The notes below the pieces were generated by a model. That model did no database searches and was not told the DNA's origin. It worked only from the letters and a program-made list of their open reading frames with translations. The translations under genes were made by a program, and so were the position numbers. From Acidobacteriota bacterium (lineage in GTDB: Bacteria; Acidobacteriota; Terriglobia; Acidiferrales; UBA7541), in NCBI GenBank assembly GCA_021780215.1, contig JAJXZD010000192.1, positions 1-51,818 on the forward strand: DNA of 51,818 nt, read 5' to 3'. Positions 1 to 8,165 of this stretch are shown piece by piece (position 1 is the stretch's first letter; every line of letters starts with the position of its first letter).

Positions 1-163
1 CCTCCGCGTTGCCGGCGGCCAACGCCGCTCGCATCTGACGAATCGCGGTGCGCACGCGCGTGCGGTTCATGCGGTTGACGGCGGCGCGGCGTTCCGTCTG
101 GCGGATATTCTTCAATACCGACTTCGTCTTCTTCTTGTGCTTTACAGCCGTGCCCTGAGCCAT
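1..163 (-). CDS. rpsT: 30S ribosomal protein S20 (3' end cut by window edge)
   Basis: S20 binds 16S rRNA early in assembly of the 30S subunit. The visible N-terminal 54 residues start MAQGTAVKHKKKTKS and are very basic, with the S20 pattern of a Lys-rich start, an R-x-T-E-R-R helix and an N-R-M-N-R-T-R stretch. The ATG lies at 163-161 and is preceded on the minus strand by a GAGGAG ribosome-binding site with normal spacing. The in-frame codon after the ATG at 169 is a stop, which excludes that start. The C-terminal third lies outside the window. S20 genes are usually monocistronic, and a good sigma-70 promoter is present just upstream. Confidence 0.88.
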   Translation of the reverse strand, partial: MAQGTAVKHKKKTKSVLKNIRQTERRAAVNRMNRTRVRTAIRQMRAALAAGNAE

Positions 164-189
164 TCACATCTCCTCGCGTTGAATTGCTG

Positions 190-227
190 AATTGACAGAG
201 TATCCGACCCTCGTCGCCCTGTCAATT
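190..227 (-). promoter_or_regulatory. rpsT promoter overlapped by a perfect 9-bp inverted repeat
   Basis: On the minus strand TTGACA (225-220) is followed after exactly 17 bp by TACTCT (202-197), giving a transcription start about 30 nt upstream of the rpsT ATG. The -35 box lies in the right arm of a perfect inverted repeat, AATTGACAG (190-198) and CTGTCAATT (219-227). A regulator or RNA structure could use these arms, but the symmetry may be chance. Confidence 0.6.
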
Positions 228-346
228 TTGCTGCCCCTTCCATGAGCCGCTTGCCACACATCACTGGGGGAAAGGGCTATCCCCGTGGCGGGCGGAAGGA
301 CGCCCGCGCCGATGGGTCCCGGCGATGCCGGCCGAGGGCTCCACGC

Positions 347-1081
347 TTAGATTTGGTAATCGACTTCGATGATGGCTTGCAGTTCCTCGGAGAGCGCCTG
401 CAATTCCGCCGACCCGCCGCCTTCGGGGGCTTCGACGCCTTCGAGTTTCTGCACCCGCTGGCGGAGGTCTTTCACCTGCGCGGCCACGGCAGCGAGCGCG
501 GCCGAGAGGGGATCGTGGATCTGTTTGGGGTCGGTGATCACCACGCGTTGCCCGTGGCGCAGAACGATATGGCCGGGCACGCCGACGATCGTGGAATTGT
601 CCGGCACATCGCGCAGCACCACCGAACCCGCGCCGACGCGCGAATTGTCGCCCACGCGGATATTGCCGAGCACACGTGCTCCCGCGCCAATCACCACTCC
701 GTTGCCAATGGTGGGGTGCCGCTTGCCCTTTTCCTTGCCCGTGCCGCCGAGGGTGACGCCCTGGTAGAGCGTCACGTCGTCGCCCACCACGCTGGTCTCG
801 CCGATGACCACGCTCATGCCGTGGTCAATGAACAGACGCCGCCCGATCTCCGCCCCGGGATGTATTTCGATGGCGGTGAGCCACCGGGCCACCTGCGACA
901 GCCAGCGCGCCAGCAGGCGGTAATCGTGCCGCCACAGCCAGTGGTTGCAGCGATGGAAGAGCACCGCGTGCAACCCCGAGTAGCATAGCAGCACCTCGAA
1001 GACGGACCGCGCCGCCGGATCGCGGTCCAGAATCGTCCGGACGTCTTCACGAAGCGACTGGAACAATTTCCCCTCGCTCAC
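347..1081 (-). CDS. cysE: Serine O-acetyltransferase
   Basis: Cytosolic enzyme that acetylates L-serine with acetyl-CoA to give O-acetylserine, the substrate of the neighbouring cysteine synthase. The 244-residue protein has an N-terminal helical segment, then a left-handed beta-helix of hexapeptide repeats (about residues 70-165) containing [11 protein letters not shown] and LYQGVTLGG, the usual CysE active-site region. The C-terminal 50 residues form a probable coiled coil ([20 protein letters not shown]), an extension beyond the core enzyme. Translation starts at GTG 1081, which overlaps the cysK stop in a GTGA, so the two genes are translationally coupled. This arrangement fits formation of the cysteine synthase complex, although the usual C-terminal Ile-ended tail that docks into CysK is represented only by the final Ile here. 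Confidence 0.93.
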   Translation of the reverse strand: MSEGKLFQSLREDVRTILDRDPAARSVFEVLLCYSGLHAVLFHRCNHWLWRHDYRLLARWLSQVARWLTAIEIHPGAEIGRRLFIDHGMSVVIGETSVVGDDVTLYQGVTLGGTGKEKGKRHPTIGNGVVIGAGARVLGNIRVGDNSRVGAGSVVLRDVPDNSTIVGVPGHIVLRHGQRVVITDPKQIHDPLSAALAAVAAQVKDLRQRVQKLEGVEAPEGGGSAELQALSEELQAIIEVDYQI

Positions 1082-2043
1082 ATGGCCACAGCGGTGAGCT
1101 GCTGCGCCTCGTTCTTCAACCCTTCAAACAGGATGCTGGTCAGGTAGCGCTCGCCGAAATCCGGCAGCACGGTAACAATCAGCTTCCCGTCATTCTCCGG
1201 GCGCTCCGCCACGCGCAGGGCGGCCACGACCGCAGCGCCGGAAGAAATTCCCACCAATAACCCTTCTTCGAGGGCCAGACGCCGCGCCATATCCACGGAC
1301 TCTTGGCCGGACACCAGCACGACCTCGTCAATGAAATCCGTTCGCAGGATGGACGGGACGAATCCGGCCCCTAGGCCCTGAATCTTGTGCGGCCCGGGTT
1401 GTCCGCCAGAGAGCACCGGGCTTTCCGTCGGCTCGACGGCGATGGCTTTGAACGACGGCTTCTTCGGCTTGATGTACTGGCAGACGCCGGTCAGTGTCCC
1501 GCCGGTGCCGATGCCGGAGATCAGGATGTCCGCTTTGCCGTCCGTGTCGTTCCAGATTTCCGGGCCGGTGGTCTCGAAGTGGATTTTGGGGTTGGCGGGA
1601 TTATCGAACTGCTGGAGCATGTAGCCGTTGGGCGTGGCGGCCAGGATTTCGCCGGCCTTGGCGATGGCTCCCTTCATGCCCTTGGGGCCGGGCGTGAGGA
1701 TGATTTCCGCCCCGAACGCTTTCAGCAACACGCGGCGCTCGAGGCTCATTGTTTCCGGCATGGTCAGGATGAGCTTGTAGCCCTTCACCGCGGCCACGAA
1801 GGCCAGCGCGATTCCAGTGTTGCCGCTGGTCGGCTCGATCAGGACGGTCCGGCCGGGGTGAATCTTTCCGGCCTTTTCGGCCTCCTCGATCATGCTGACG
1901 CCAATGCGGTCCTTCACGCTGGCGTTCGGATTGAATCCTTCCAGTTTCGCCACCACCGTCCCCTTGCAGCCTTGCGTGACCTTGTTCAGCTGAACCAGCG
2001 GCGTCTTGCCGATCAATTCGGTGACATCCTTCGCGATTTTCAT
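1078..2043 (-). CDS. cysK: Cysteine synthase A (O-acetylserine sulfhydrylase)
   Basis: PLP enzyme that converts O-acetylserine and sulfide to cysteine. The 321-residue protein has the expected family length. The PLP lysine is K44 in NASVKDRIG, the substrate-binding TSGNTG loop is at residues 72-77, and a glycine-rich phosphate-binding [10 protein letters not shown] follows near residue 180. The ATG at 2043 has an AAGGGAG ribosome-binding site about 6 nt upstream. It is the first gene of a cysK-cysE operon with a 4-nt overlap, and reads away from the sulfite-oxidase-like gene upstream. CysK and CysM are hard to separate by eye, but pairing with cysE and the motif set favour CysK. Confidence 0.95.
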   Translation of the reverse strand: MKIAKDVTELIGKTPLVQLNKVTQGCKGTVVAKLEGFNPNASVKDRIGVSMIEEAEKAGKIHPGRTVLIEPTSGNTGIALAFVAAVKGYKLILTMPETMSLERRVLLKAFGAEIILTPGPKGMKGAIAKAGEILAATPNGYMLQQFDNPANPKIHFETTGPEIWNDTDGKADILISGIGTGGTLTGVCQYIKPKKPSFKAIAVEPTESPVLSGGQPGPHKIQGLGAGFVPSILRTDFIDEVVLVSGQESVDMARRLALEEGLLVGISSGAAVVAALRVAERPENDGKLIVTVLPDFGERYLTSILFEGLKNEAQQLTAVAM

Positions 2044-2154
2044 CGCTCTCTCCCTTTCACGCGTGTGTGAATTTCAGCCGAGCAGCCCGAGCCGGCCGTC
2101 ATTCCCGCGGCTCGTGAGCCAATTTCGTCCCCTGCTGCCGTGCGCGCCGATTTC

Positions 2155-2184
2155 ATCATACAAGCCCGCGGCAGGGCTACTGAA
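2155..2184 (-). promoter_or_regulatory. Candidate cysK-cysE promoter
   Basis: On the minus strand TATGAT (2160-2155) is a good -10 hexamer. The matching -35, TTCAGT (2184-2179, 18-bp spacing), is weak. It would leave a leader of about 105 nt before cysK. I see no recognisable riboswitch in that leader. Confidence 0.35.
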
Positions 2185-2214
2185 AATGCTGCCCCGTGTT
2201 GGCACGCCCGGCGG

Positions 2215-2829
2215 CTAGTCGTTGCTGAAGCGCTGCTCCCGGAACGGATCGCCGTACATATGATACCCGTTCTGCTCCCAGAATCCCGGGGCATCTTCGG
2301 CCATGAAGCGCAAACCGCGCACCCATTTCACGCTCTTCCATGCGTACAAGTGCGGGACCACCAGGCGCGCCGGGTAGCCATGCTCGGGAGGCAAGGGCGC
2401 GCCGCCGTGGCGCAGCGCAAAAAGCGTCTCCGGCCGCAGCAAATCGGCCAGCGGAACGTTTGACGTGAACCCCTCCTCGGCCAGCACCATCACGAATTTC
2501 GCCTCAGGCTTCGGCTGGGCCAAGCGCGCCAATTCCGCGAACGCCACGCCCTCCCAGCGCACATCGAAGCGGCTCCAGCGCGTGACGCAGTGCATGTCCG
2601 CCACCACTTCCTTCATCGGCAGGCGGGAAAACTCCTCCCAGGTGAGCCGCAGCGGATTTTCTACCAGGCCGCCGATGTGGAAGTCCCACGTTGGCGGGTC
2701 GAACGCCGGCACATTTCCCTCGTGCAGCACCGGCCACTTCAGCGTGAGCGATTGCCCGGGCGGCAGCCGCCCGGCGGCGTGCATCTCCCGCTCGAGTTGC
2801 CTCCGGTCCGGATTTTCGCCCTCGGCCAT
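2215..2829 (-). CDS. Sulfite-oxidase-fold molybdopterin oxidoreductase (YuiH-like)
   Basis: A 204-residue single-domain protein of the sulfite oxidase molybdopterin-binding family, the kind annotated as sulfite oxidase-like oxidoreductase. The conserved Mo-ligating cysteine is C81 in ADMHCVTRWS, and the family endings WVRGLRFM and PGFWEQNGYH are present. No signal peptide or heme domain is visible, so it is probably cytosolic and its substrate and electron partner are unknown. The longest reading frame begins at TTG 2835, but the ATG at 2829 has a GGAG at proper distance while the TTG does not, so I use the ATG. It is distinct from MsrP at 32.1-33.1 kb, which has a Tat signal. Confidence 0.85.
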   Translation of the reverse strand: MAEGENPDRRQLEREMHAAGRLPPGQSLTLKWPVLHEGNVPAFDPPTWDFHIGGLVENPLRLTWEEFSRLPMKEVVADMHCVTRWSRFDVRWEGVAFAELARLAQPKPEAKFVMVLAEEGFTSNVPLADLLRPETLFALRHGGAPLPPEHGYPARLVVPHLYAWKSVKWVRGLRFMAEDAPGFWEQNGYHMYGDPFREQRFSND

Positions 2830-2855
2830 CGTCAAGGCTCTCCCGCCAGATTCTC

Positions 2856-3152
2856 CTACTCTACCTCGACGGCGATTCCCCCGACATAGCGGGCCGAGAC
2901 ATTGTAAATCACGGCGCCGAGGCCGCCCATGATCGCGCCTATCACACCGAGTAGGACAGGGAAAAACAGAATTGCGAAGCCACCGAAGGCGAGGCTAGCC
3001 CATCGCGGCATGCCTGGATTGGCCGTGTGCGTCGCTGTGCTCAGGAGAAAAACAAAGCTGACGATGGCTCCCTCGAGAAGCCCTATCGCGCCGTAACAGA
3101 TGGCCGAAATCCGCATCACGGACAATGGCTCGAATTTCTTGATTTTTCTCAT
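2856..3152 (-). CDS. Small membrane protein, DUF3566-like
   Basis: A 98-residue protein starting MRKIKKFEPLSVMRIS. It has two hydrophobic segments (about residues 14-35 and 50-80) separated by a short loop, and ends with GGIAVEVE. The layout of a basic start, a P-L-S-hydrophobic motif, two membrane helices and an acidic Val/Glu end is one I associate with DUF3566-type proteins of Acidobacteria; function unknown. The open frame extends far upstream, but the ATG at 3152 has a near-consensus GGGAGGA ribosome-binding site 7 nt away, and the upstream part is GC-rich shadow sequence. The gene is divergent from folD. Confidence 0.75.
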   Translation of the reverse strand: MRKIKKFEPLSVMRISAICYGAIGLLEGAIVSFVFLLSTATHTANPGMPRWASLAFGGFAILFFPVLLGVIGAIMGGLGAVIYNVSARYVGGIAVEVE

Positions 3153-3277
3153 CACTATCCTCCCGGAGGGAACCGCGTGTCTGCCGCGGGCGGAGGCTAC
3201 CATCTTCCCCCCCGCAGAGGCAACGCCGGCGGCTGACGTCGCGGCCCCGCGCGCCCTGCGACGCCGGAAAGTCCGTG

Positions 3278-3286
3278 TGCTATGAT
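3278..3286 (+). promoter_or_regulatory. Extended -10 element for folD
   Basis: TG (3278-3279), one base, then TATGAT (3281-3286) forms an extended -10 that would start transcription about 40 nt before the folD TTG. No good -35 is visible, as is common for extended -10 promoters. Confidence 0.4.
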
Positions 3287-3330
3287 GCTGGATTTGAAAT
3301 TGGACCAACCTCAATACAAGGAGCTTTCCA

Positions 3331-4278
3331 TTGGGCGCGCGAATTTTGAACGGCAATACCATTCGAGACCAAATCTACGGCGAGTTGGCCGGCGAGATTG
3401 CCGCGCTGGCTTCCGCCGGAATCCGCCCCGGCCTTGCGGCCGTCCGCGTGGGCGATGATCCCGCCTCGAAGCTGTACGTCAACAGCAAAATCGCCTCGTG
3501 CGAGAAGCTGGGCCTCGCCAGTTTCCACATCACGCCGCCCGCCTCGACCACCACGGAGGAGCTTCTCGCCATCGTCGAGGGCCTCAACCGGCGCGACGAC
3601 GTGGACGGCATCCTCGTGCAGATGCCGCTGCCCAAGCAGATTGACTCCAAGAAGATTCTCGACGCGATCAATCCGGCAAAGGACGTGGACGGCTTTCATC
3701 CCGTGAACGTGGGCCATCTCGTGGCCGGGCGGCCCGCGCTGGTTGCCTGCACGCCCGCAGGCGTGATGGAAATTCTGCGCCGCAGCAGCATCCCCATCGA
3801 GGGGGCAAACGCCGTAGTCATCGGCCGGAGCGATATTGTGGGCAAGCCGATGGCGCTGCTGTTGCTGCACGCGAACGCGACGGTCACCATCTGCCATTCG
3901 AAGAGCAAGGACCTGCCCGGCATCGCCCGGCGCGCGGACATCATCGTCGCCGCCATCGGCAAGGCCGCGATGGTGACGCCCGATTTCGTTCGTCCGGGCG
4001 CGGCGGTGATTGACGTGGGCCAGATTGTTGTCCGCGATGCCGCCGAGGCTCAGCGCATCTTCGCCAAGTATCCCGCGAAGCTCGCTTCGTTCCGCGAGAA
4101 GGGCTCGATCCTGGCTGGCGACGTTCATCCCGAGGTAGCCGAGGTCGCCGGGGCGTACACGCCTGTGCCGGGCGGCGTCGGCCCTCTCACCATCGCCATG
4201 CTGATGAGCAACACCGTCAAGGCCGCGCGGATGCGGCGCGGCTCGCGCGCGCCGGCCGCGGCCAGCGGCCGCCCCTGA
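3331..4278 (+). CDS. folD: Bifunctional methylenetetrahydrofolate dehydrogenase/cyclohydrolase
   Basis: FolD oxidises 5,10-methylene-THF with NADP and hydrolyses the product to 10-formyl-THF, supplying one-carbon units for purines and fMet. The 315-residue protein has the catalytic Y49-x-x-x-K53 (LYVNSK), DVDGFHPVN, VIGRSDIVGKP of the nucleotide fold, and the family end motif PGGVGPLTIAMLM. It starts at TTG 3331 with an AAGGAG seven nucleotides upstream. The last 18 residues (after NTVKAA) are an Arg/Ala-rich tail longer than in most FolD proteins. The stop overlaps the coaE start in TGATG, so folD and coaE are coupled. Confidence 0.95.
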   Translation: MGARILNGNTIRDQIYGELAGEIAALASAGIRPGLAAVRVGDDPASKLYVNSKIASCEKLGLASFHITPPASTTTEELLAIVEGLNRRDDVDGILVQMPLPKQIDSKKILDAINPAKDVDGFHPVNVGHLVAGRPALVACTPAGVMEILRRSSIPIEGANAVVIGRSDIVGKPMALLLLHANATVTICHSKSKDLPGIARRADIIVAAIGKAAMVTPDFVRPGAAVIDVGQIVVRDAAEAQRIFAKYPAKLASFREKGSILAGDVHPEVAEVAGAYTPVPGGVGPLTIAMLMSNTVKAARMRRGSRAPAAASGRP

Positions 4279-4886
4279 TGCTGCGCGTCGGCCTGACTGG
4301 CGGGATCGCTTCCGGAAAATCTACGGTGGCGGCCTTGCTGCGCGACCGCGATTATCCGGTGATTGACGCCGATGTCCTGGCGCGCGAACTTCTTGAGCCC
4401 GGGCAGGACGCATACAACGAAGTGGTACGCGAATTTGGAGAAGGCATTCTCCGGCCCGATGGGACGGTGGACCGCGCACGGCTGGGTGCGATTGTTTTCT
4501 CCGACCGCATCAAGCGGGCGCGCCTCAACGAGATTCTTCATCCCCGCATTCGCCAGGTGGTGGCCGGCTGGTTTGCCGCGCTCGACCGTCCGGGAGGCCC
4601 GGACCTGGCCTTTGAAGATGCGGCGCTGATTCTGGAAGCCGGCGCGCGCCACAATCTGGACCGTGTGGTCGTTTGCTGGTGCCGCCCGGAGCAGCAACTC
4701 GAACGCCTGCGCGAGCGCGGTCTTTCGCTGGAGGATGCGCGCAGGCGCATCGCCGCGCAAATACCGATAGAGGAAAAGCGCCGCCTGGCCGATGAGACCA
4801 TTGACTGCTCCGGCTCTCTCGAGGAGACCGAGCGGCAGTTGGATCAGGTGCTCGCGAGACTGAAACGGCTGGCCGCCGCCGGGTAG
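4278..4886 (+). CDS. coaE: Dephospho-CoA kinase
   Basis: Catalyses the last step of coenzyme A synthesis, ATP-dependent phosphorylation of dephospho-CoA. The 202-residue protein has the expected length. Its P-loop is at residues 8-16 (GGIASGKST), followed by DADVLARELL, which carries the conserved Asp of the CoA-binding region, and a lid region rich in Arg (RLRERGLSLEDARRRI). The start ATG at 4278 overlaps the folD stop by one base, so the gene depends on translation through folD. The htrA-like gene begins 71 nt downstream on the same strand and may be co-transcribed. Confidence 0.93.
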   Translation: MLRVGLTGGIASGKSTVAALLRDRDYPVIDADVLARELLEPGQDAYNEVVREFGEGILRPDGTVDRARLGAIVFSDRIKRARLNEILHPRIRQVVAGWFAALDRPGGPDLAFEDAALILEAGARHNLDRVVVCWCRPEQQLERLRERGLSLEDARRRIAAQIPIEEKRRLADETIDCSGSLEETERQLDQVLARLKRLAAAG

Positions 4887-4957
4887 GTTGCCCCTCGCCG
4901 AGGCGGGCGAGCCTTGCGCCTCGCAGGATGCGCCGCACGGACGGAAAGGAAATGCCC

Positions 4958-6100
4958 ATGCCCGTCGCACCGGGTTCGAGACGCGCAATTCGCCTGCTGA
5001 CCATCGGCCTGATTATCGGCCTGGCGGCTTACTGGCTCGGCTCGCGCTACGGAAAGCCCAGCGCTCCCTCTGTCAGCGCATTGCAGGAGCAGACGCCCGC
5101 TTCCGAGGGAGCGCTCGATCCCACCGAGCAGGAAAACGTCCGCATCTACAAGCAGGCGTCTCCCGCCGTGGCCAACATCGTGACCCGCACGGTGCAATAC
5201 GACTTCTTTTTCAACCCTGTTCCGGTGGAAGGCGCGGGTTCCGGCTTTGTGATTGACGCCGATGGCCACATCCTGACCAATTACCATGTGGTGCAGGGCG
5301 CGCAGAGAATCGAGGTGACGCTCGGCGACCAGTCGCGCTACACCGCGAAATATCTCGGCGCGGACACCCGCAACGACATTGCTCTGATTCAAATTAATCC
5401 GCGCGGCCGCAAGCTCACGGTCCTCCCGCTGGGTGATTCCAGCCGGCTTCAGGTGGGCCAGCGCGTGCTGGCTATCGGCAATCCGTTCGGATTCGAAGGC
5501 ACGCTCACCACCGGCGTGGTTAGCTCGCTCGGCCGGACCGTGCAGACCGGTCAGAATACCTTTATTGACGAGGCCATCCAGACCGACGCGGCCATCAACC
5601 GGGGGAATTCCGGCGGGCCGCTGCTCGATTCGCACGGCGAAGTCATCGGGATCAACAGCGCTATCTTTTCTCCAAGCGGCACGGCCTCCGGGATTGGCTT
5701 CGCCATTCCCATCAATACCGCCCGCCGCGTCGCCGGGGAGCTGATTACGCAGGGCCGCGTCCGACGCGCCACGGTCGGGGTTGTCGGCCGTGCCATCTGG
5801 CCCGGCCTGGCGGACGCGCTCGGCCTCGACGTCCAGCAGGGAATCCTGATTGAGCAGGTGACGCCGGGCGGGCCGGCCGCGAAAGCCGGAATTCGAGGAG
5901 GGAACCGCGTGGTGCTCGCCGGATGGCAGGAGTTGCGCGTGGGCGGCGACGTCCTGATCGCCATCAACGGGAAAGCGGTGACCAATCAGGCGGACCTGAC
6001 TCTGCTCCTGAACCGCGCCCAGCCTGGCGATACCGTTACCCTGACGATCGTTCGCAACGGCAAGAAAATCAACGTTCCGGTAAAGCTCGGCGAGCAGTAA
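4958..6100 (+). CDS. htrA: HtrA/DegP-family serine protease with one PDZ domain
   Basis: Envelope quality-control protease of the trypsin fold. Numbering from the chosen start, a hydrophobic anchor lies at about residues 12-28, so the protein is probably tethered in the inner membrane and faces the periplasm. The catalytic triad is visible as H110 (TNYHVV), D140 (RNDIAL) and S218 (GNSGGPL). One PDZ domain follows (about residues 275-370), giving the DegS-like single-PDZ architecture. In-frame ATGs at 4928, 4952 and 4958 are possible. AAAGGA lies at normal spacing only for 4958, so that is used. Regulation is not evident from the sequence. Confidence 0.9.
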   Translation: MPVAPGSRRAIRLLTIGLIIGLAAYWLGSRYGKPSAPSVSALQEQTPASEGALDPTEQENVRIYKQASPAVANIVTRTVQYDFFFNPVPVEGAGSGFVIDADGHILTNYHVVQGAQRIEVTLGDQSRYTAKYLGADTRNDIALIQINPRGRKLTVLPLGDSSRLQVGQRVLAIGNPFGFEGTLTTGVVSSLGRTVQTGQNTFIDEAIQTDAAINRGNSGGPLLDSHGEVIGINSAIFSPSGTASGIGFAIPINTARRVAGELITQGRVRRATVGVVGRAIWPGLADALGLDVQQGILIEQVTPGGPAAKAGIRGGNRVVLAGWQELRVGGDVLIAINGKAVTNQADLTLLLNRAQPGDTVTLTIVRNGKKINVPVKLGEQ

Positions 6101-6115
6101 GGGATCGGCGGGAAA

Positions 6116-6931
6116 TTAGTGGGTGGCCATTCTCCCCGAGGCAGCCCCATCCCCGAGGTTTGCGGAGCCCCCTTCGCACCACGCGTCGCGCAGGCGGTCG
6201 CGTTCGCGTTCGCTTAGTCGAAACCACGATTCCGCCAGATCGCGTACTCGCTCGAGCGCGGCCTGCATCTCGGGCTGCTTGGCCTGCATAATTTCGCTGC
6301 CGGCATCGGTGGGAACCCGAATCGGGGGCGCCACGAACATCACCACGCGCGAGAAGGGGCAGGGAATCCTGAAATGATCCCACGATTTCTTAAGCGTGTA
6401 TCCCCATTCCACGCCAATGTGAAAAACGGAAATCGGCCGGCCTGTTCGCCGCGCGAGGATCACCGGGCCGGGCTTGGCGACATAGCGGGGCCCGCGCGGG
6501 CCGTCGATTGTGAACGCCACATGGCGCCCGGCCTCCAGGCTCTTCGCCATTTCCGCCAGGCCTTCGAGCGCTCCGCGCGATGAGCTCCCCTGCGCCGTCC
6601 CGAATCCCAGCCGCTCGATCACCCGCCGCGTCCATTGTCCGTCGAAATGGACGGTGTTGAGCACCACGATGCCGCGCCGGCGCCAGATCCACGCCGCCGG
6701 AAAGATGCAGCGGTGCCAGAAAGCACCGATGGCCGGCTCCCCCGCGTCGCGAATCTGCACGGCGTTGTGCACGCCGACGATTTCCACGCGCAGCGTGGGG
6801 CCGATCAGGCGGATGAGCCAGTACGCGGCCCAGGCGATGACGGGAATCTGCATCCTTCGCCAGCGGGAAAGCTGCGGCAGGGGAATCCTCGGCGTAGGCC
6901 CGCCCCCCCCGGATTTCGACGGCGTACTCAC
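6116..6931 (-). CDS. Lysophospholipid acyltransferase family protein (DUF374)
   Basis: Predicted membrane-associated acyltransferase. The core contains the DUF374 signatures FWHRCIFPA, NTVHFDGQW, a Gly-Thr/Ser-Ser-Ser-Arg-Gly block (GSSSRGALEGL) and TIDGPRGPRYVAKPG. An N-terminal hydrophobic stretch (IAWAAYWLIRLIG) would sit at the membrane. The substrate is not known; relatives are suggested to acylate envelope lipids. Two starts are possible. GTG 6931 (271 aa) keeps the basic RWRRMQIP lead-in but has no ribosome-binding site, and a TATACT only 8 nt upstream would make it leaderless. ATG 6853 (245 aa) also lacks a clear ribosome-binding site. The 3' end faces the end of the htrA-like gene 15 nt away. 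Confidence 0.8.
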   Translation of the reverse strand: MSTPSKSGGGGPTPRIPLPQLSRWRRMQIPVIAWAAYWLIRLIGPTLRVEIVGVHNAVQIRDAGEPAIGAFWHRCIFPAAWIWRRRGIVVLNTVHFDGQWTRRVIERLGFGTAQGSSSRGALEGLAEMAKSLEAGRHVAFTIDGPRGPRYVAKPGPVILARRTGRPISVFHIGVEWGYTLKKSWDHFRIPCPFSRVVMFVAPPIRVPTDAGSEIMQAKQPEMQAALERVRDLAESWFRLSERERDRLRDAWCEGGSANLGDGAASGRMATH

Positions 6932-6936
6932 TGCGG

Positions 6937-6945
6937 TATAGTATA
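6937..6945. promoter_or_regulatory. Shared, symmetric -10 region between divergent genes
   Basis: The 9-bp TATAGTATA gives a -10 hexamer on each strand: TATAGT (6937-6942) reading right and TATACT (6945-6940) reading left. The rightward start codon (ATG 6956) is 13 nt beyond its hexamer, and the leftward GTG (6931) is 8 nt beyond its own. Both transcripts would have almost no 5' leader. The rightward -35 (TTCGAC, 16-bp spacing) is moderate; none is clear leftward. Confidence 0.4.
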
Positions 6946-6955
6946 GGCGGTCGCC

Positions 6956-8089
6956 ATGGCCTCTTGGCCCCAATTCGTTCGCCGTGCGGGCGCCGGCCTT
7001 TGGCTGGCAGCGCTGCTTTGCGCAATGGCCCCAGCGCGCGGCGATACCCCCCCATCCCAGCCCGTCGGGCGCGTGGAAGGAAACGATATCTCCGTCGAGA
7101 GCGGCACGCCCGCCGGACAGGCCACGGCGCGCATCGCGCCGAGCATTTACGTGTCGAACGGCGGCGTCGTGGTGGTGCATTCGGGCCATGCCCGCATGAC
7201 GCTCTTTGCCGGCGGCAAGCTGGATATTTGCGGTCCGGCGAAATTCACAGTGCTGCTTTCGGGAAATTCCATTACCCTGGCGCTCAACTTCGGCCGCCTG
7301 CATGTGCAACTTCCCCCGCAGACCTCCCTGCGTATCTTCACGCCCACAATCGTCGCCACGCCGCTCGACATCAGCGGCGGCGCGCGCGATGTGACGGTCG
7401 GATTGAGCCTGGACGACTCGCTGTGCGTCCTCCCATCCAGCGGAGCCTTGCAATTGGAGCATCAATTCACGGGAGAGAAGCTGATCGTTCCGCAGGCCGG
7501 AGAATTTTTTCTGAGCGCGGGCCGCCTCGTCCCCACGGCGGGAGCGCCGGGAAGTTGCCAGTGCTCCGCGCCCTCGCCGCGTTCTCTGCCGCCGCCGGAG
7601 GAAATTCCGCAGTTCGCGCGAGCGGTTCCACCGCCTGTCAGCCCTGCTGCCGCTTCGCCGGCAGCGGCTCCCCACGCCGTTTACGCGCCCGCTCCGGGAA
7701 TGGTAGTCCGCATGCCGCTGCGGGTGAACGACGAGCATCCTCTGACGTCCTTACCAAGGCGTCAGGTGGAGGATGCCCCGCCCGATTTGCCTCCGGTGAG
7801 TGTGAAATTCGAACCGGCGCTCTTGTTCATGGCGTCCGCGCCTCCTCCGCCGCGCGGCGCGATGGAGGAAATTCTGCTGCTGGTCCGCGCGGCCCGCATC
7901 TCGCCGGACTGGGAATTCAACGGGCATGTGGACGCGCCGGATTTTGCCGCGGCCATGCGCCGCGCGCTGGGCGAGGGGCCTTCCCCGCAGGCGGAGGTGG
8001 GTTCATCCGCCTCCCAGCCTCCCGCGGAGCCGAAGAAGAAGAGGGGCGGTTTTTGGGCTGCCCTCAAGGATATTTTTGCCGGGAGTTAG
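6956..8089 (+). CDS. Secreted FecR-domain protein
   Basis: A 377-residue exported protein. It has a signal peptide (about residues 1-29, ending APARGD), then a FecR-like beta domain (about 40-165) with the pattern G-x-A-x-M-T-L-F-A-G-G and LNFGRLHVQLPPQTSLRIFTP. A Pro/Ala-rich linker follows, and the C-terminus is charged (PKKKRGG). FecR proteins in Proteobacteria relay a siderophore signal to an ECF sigma factor. Here no sigma factor or TonB receptor is adjacent and no membrane helix remains after signal cleavage, so a structural or ligand-binding role is equally possible. No ribosome-binding site precedes the ATG, while a -10-like TATAGT lies 13 nt upstream, suggesting a leaderless message. 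Confidence 0.75.
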   Translation: MASWPQFVRRAGAGLWLAALLCAMAPARGDTPPSQPVGRVEGNDISVESGTPAGQATARIAPSIYVSNGGVVVVHSGHARMTLFAGGKLDICGPAKFTVLLSGNSITLALNFGRLHVQLPPQTSLRIFTPTIVATPLDISGGARDVTVGLSLDDSLCVLPSSGALQLEHQFTGEKLIVPQAGEFFLSAGRLVPTAGAPGSCQCSAPSPRSLPPPEEIPQFARAVPPPVSPAAASPAAAPHAVYAPAPGMVVRMPLRVNDEHPLTSLPRRQVEDAPPDLPPVSVKFEPALLFMASAPPPPRGAMEEILLLVRAARISPDWEFNGHVDAPDFAAAMRRALGEGPSPQAEVGSSASQPPAEPKKKRGGFWAALKDIFAGS

Positions 8090-8119
8090 GACGGCCGTGC
8101 CGCCCGGCATTTGGCCGTC
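8090..8119. terminator. Hairpin between convergent genes
   Basis: GACGGCC (8090-8096) pairs perfectly with GGCCGTC (8113-8119) across a 16-nt loop, directly after the FecR-gene stop. A TTTT follows 8 nt later. It may stop transcription of the FecR gene. The U-tract is poor, so it is only a candidate. Confidence 0.3.
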
Positions 8120-8165
8120 TCGTGGGGTTTTGTGGCGAGGAGCGCCCCCTGGAAGGTTTCCGGGG

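Noticed and set aside
2044-2154. Riboswitch in the cysK leader
   Set aside because: No known aptamer-like conserved core could be seen in the roughly 105-nt leader.
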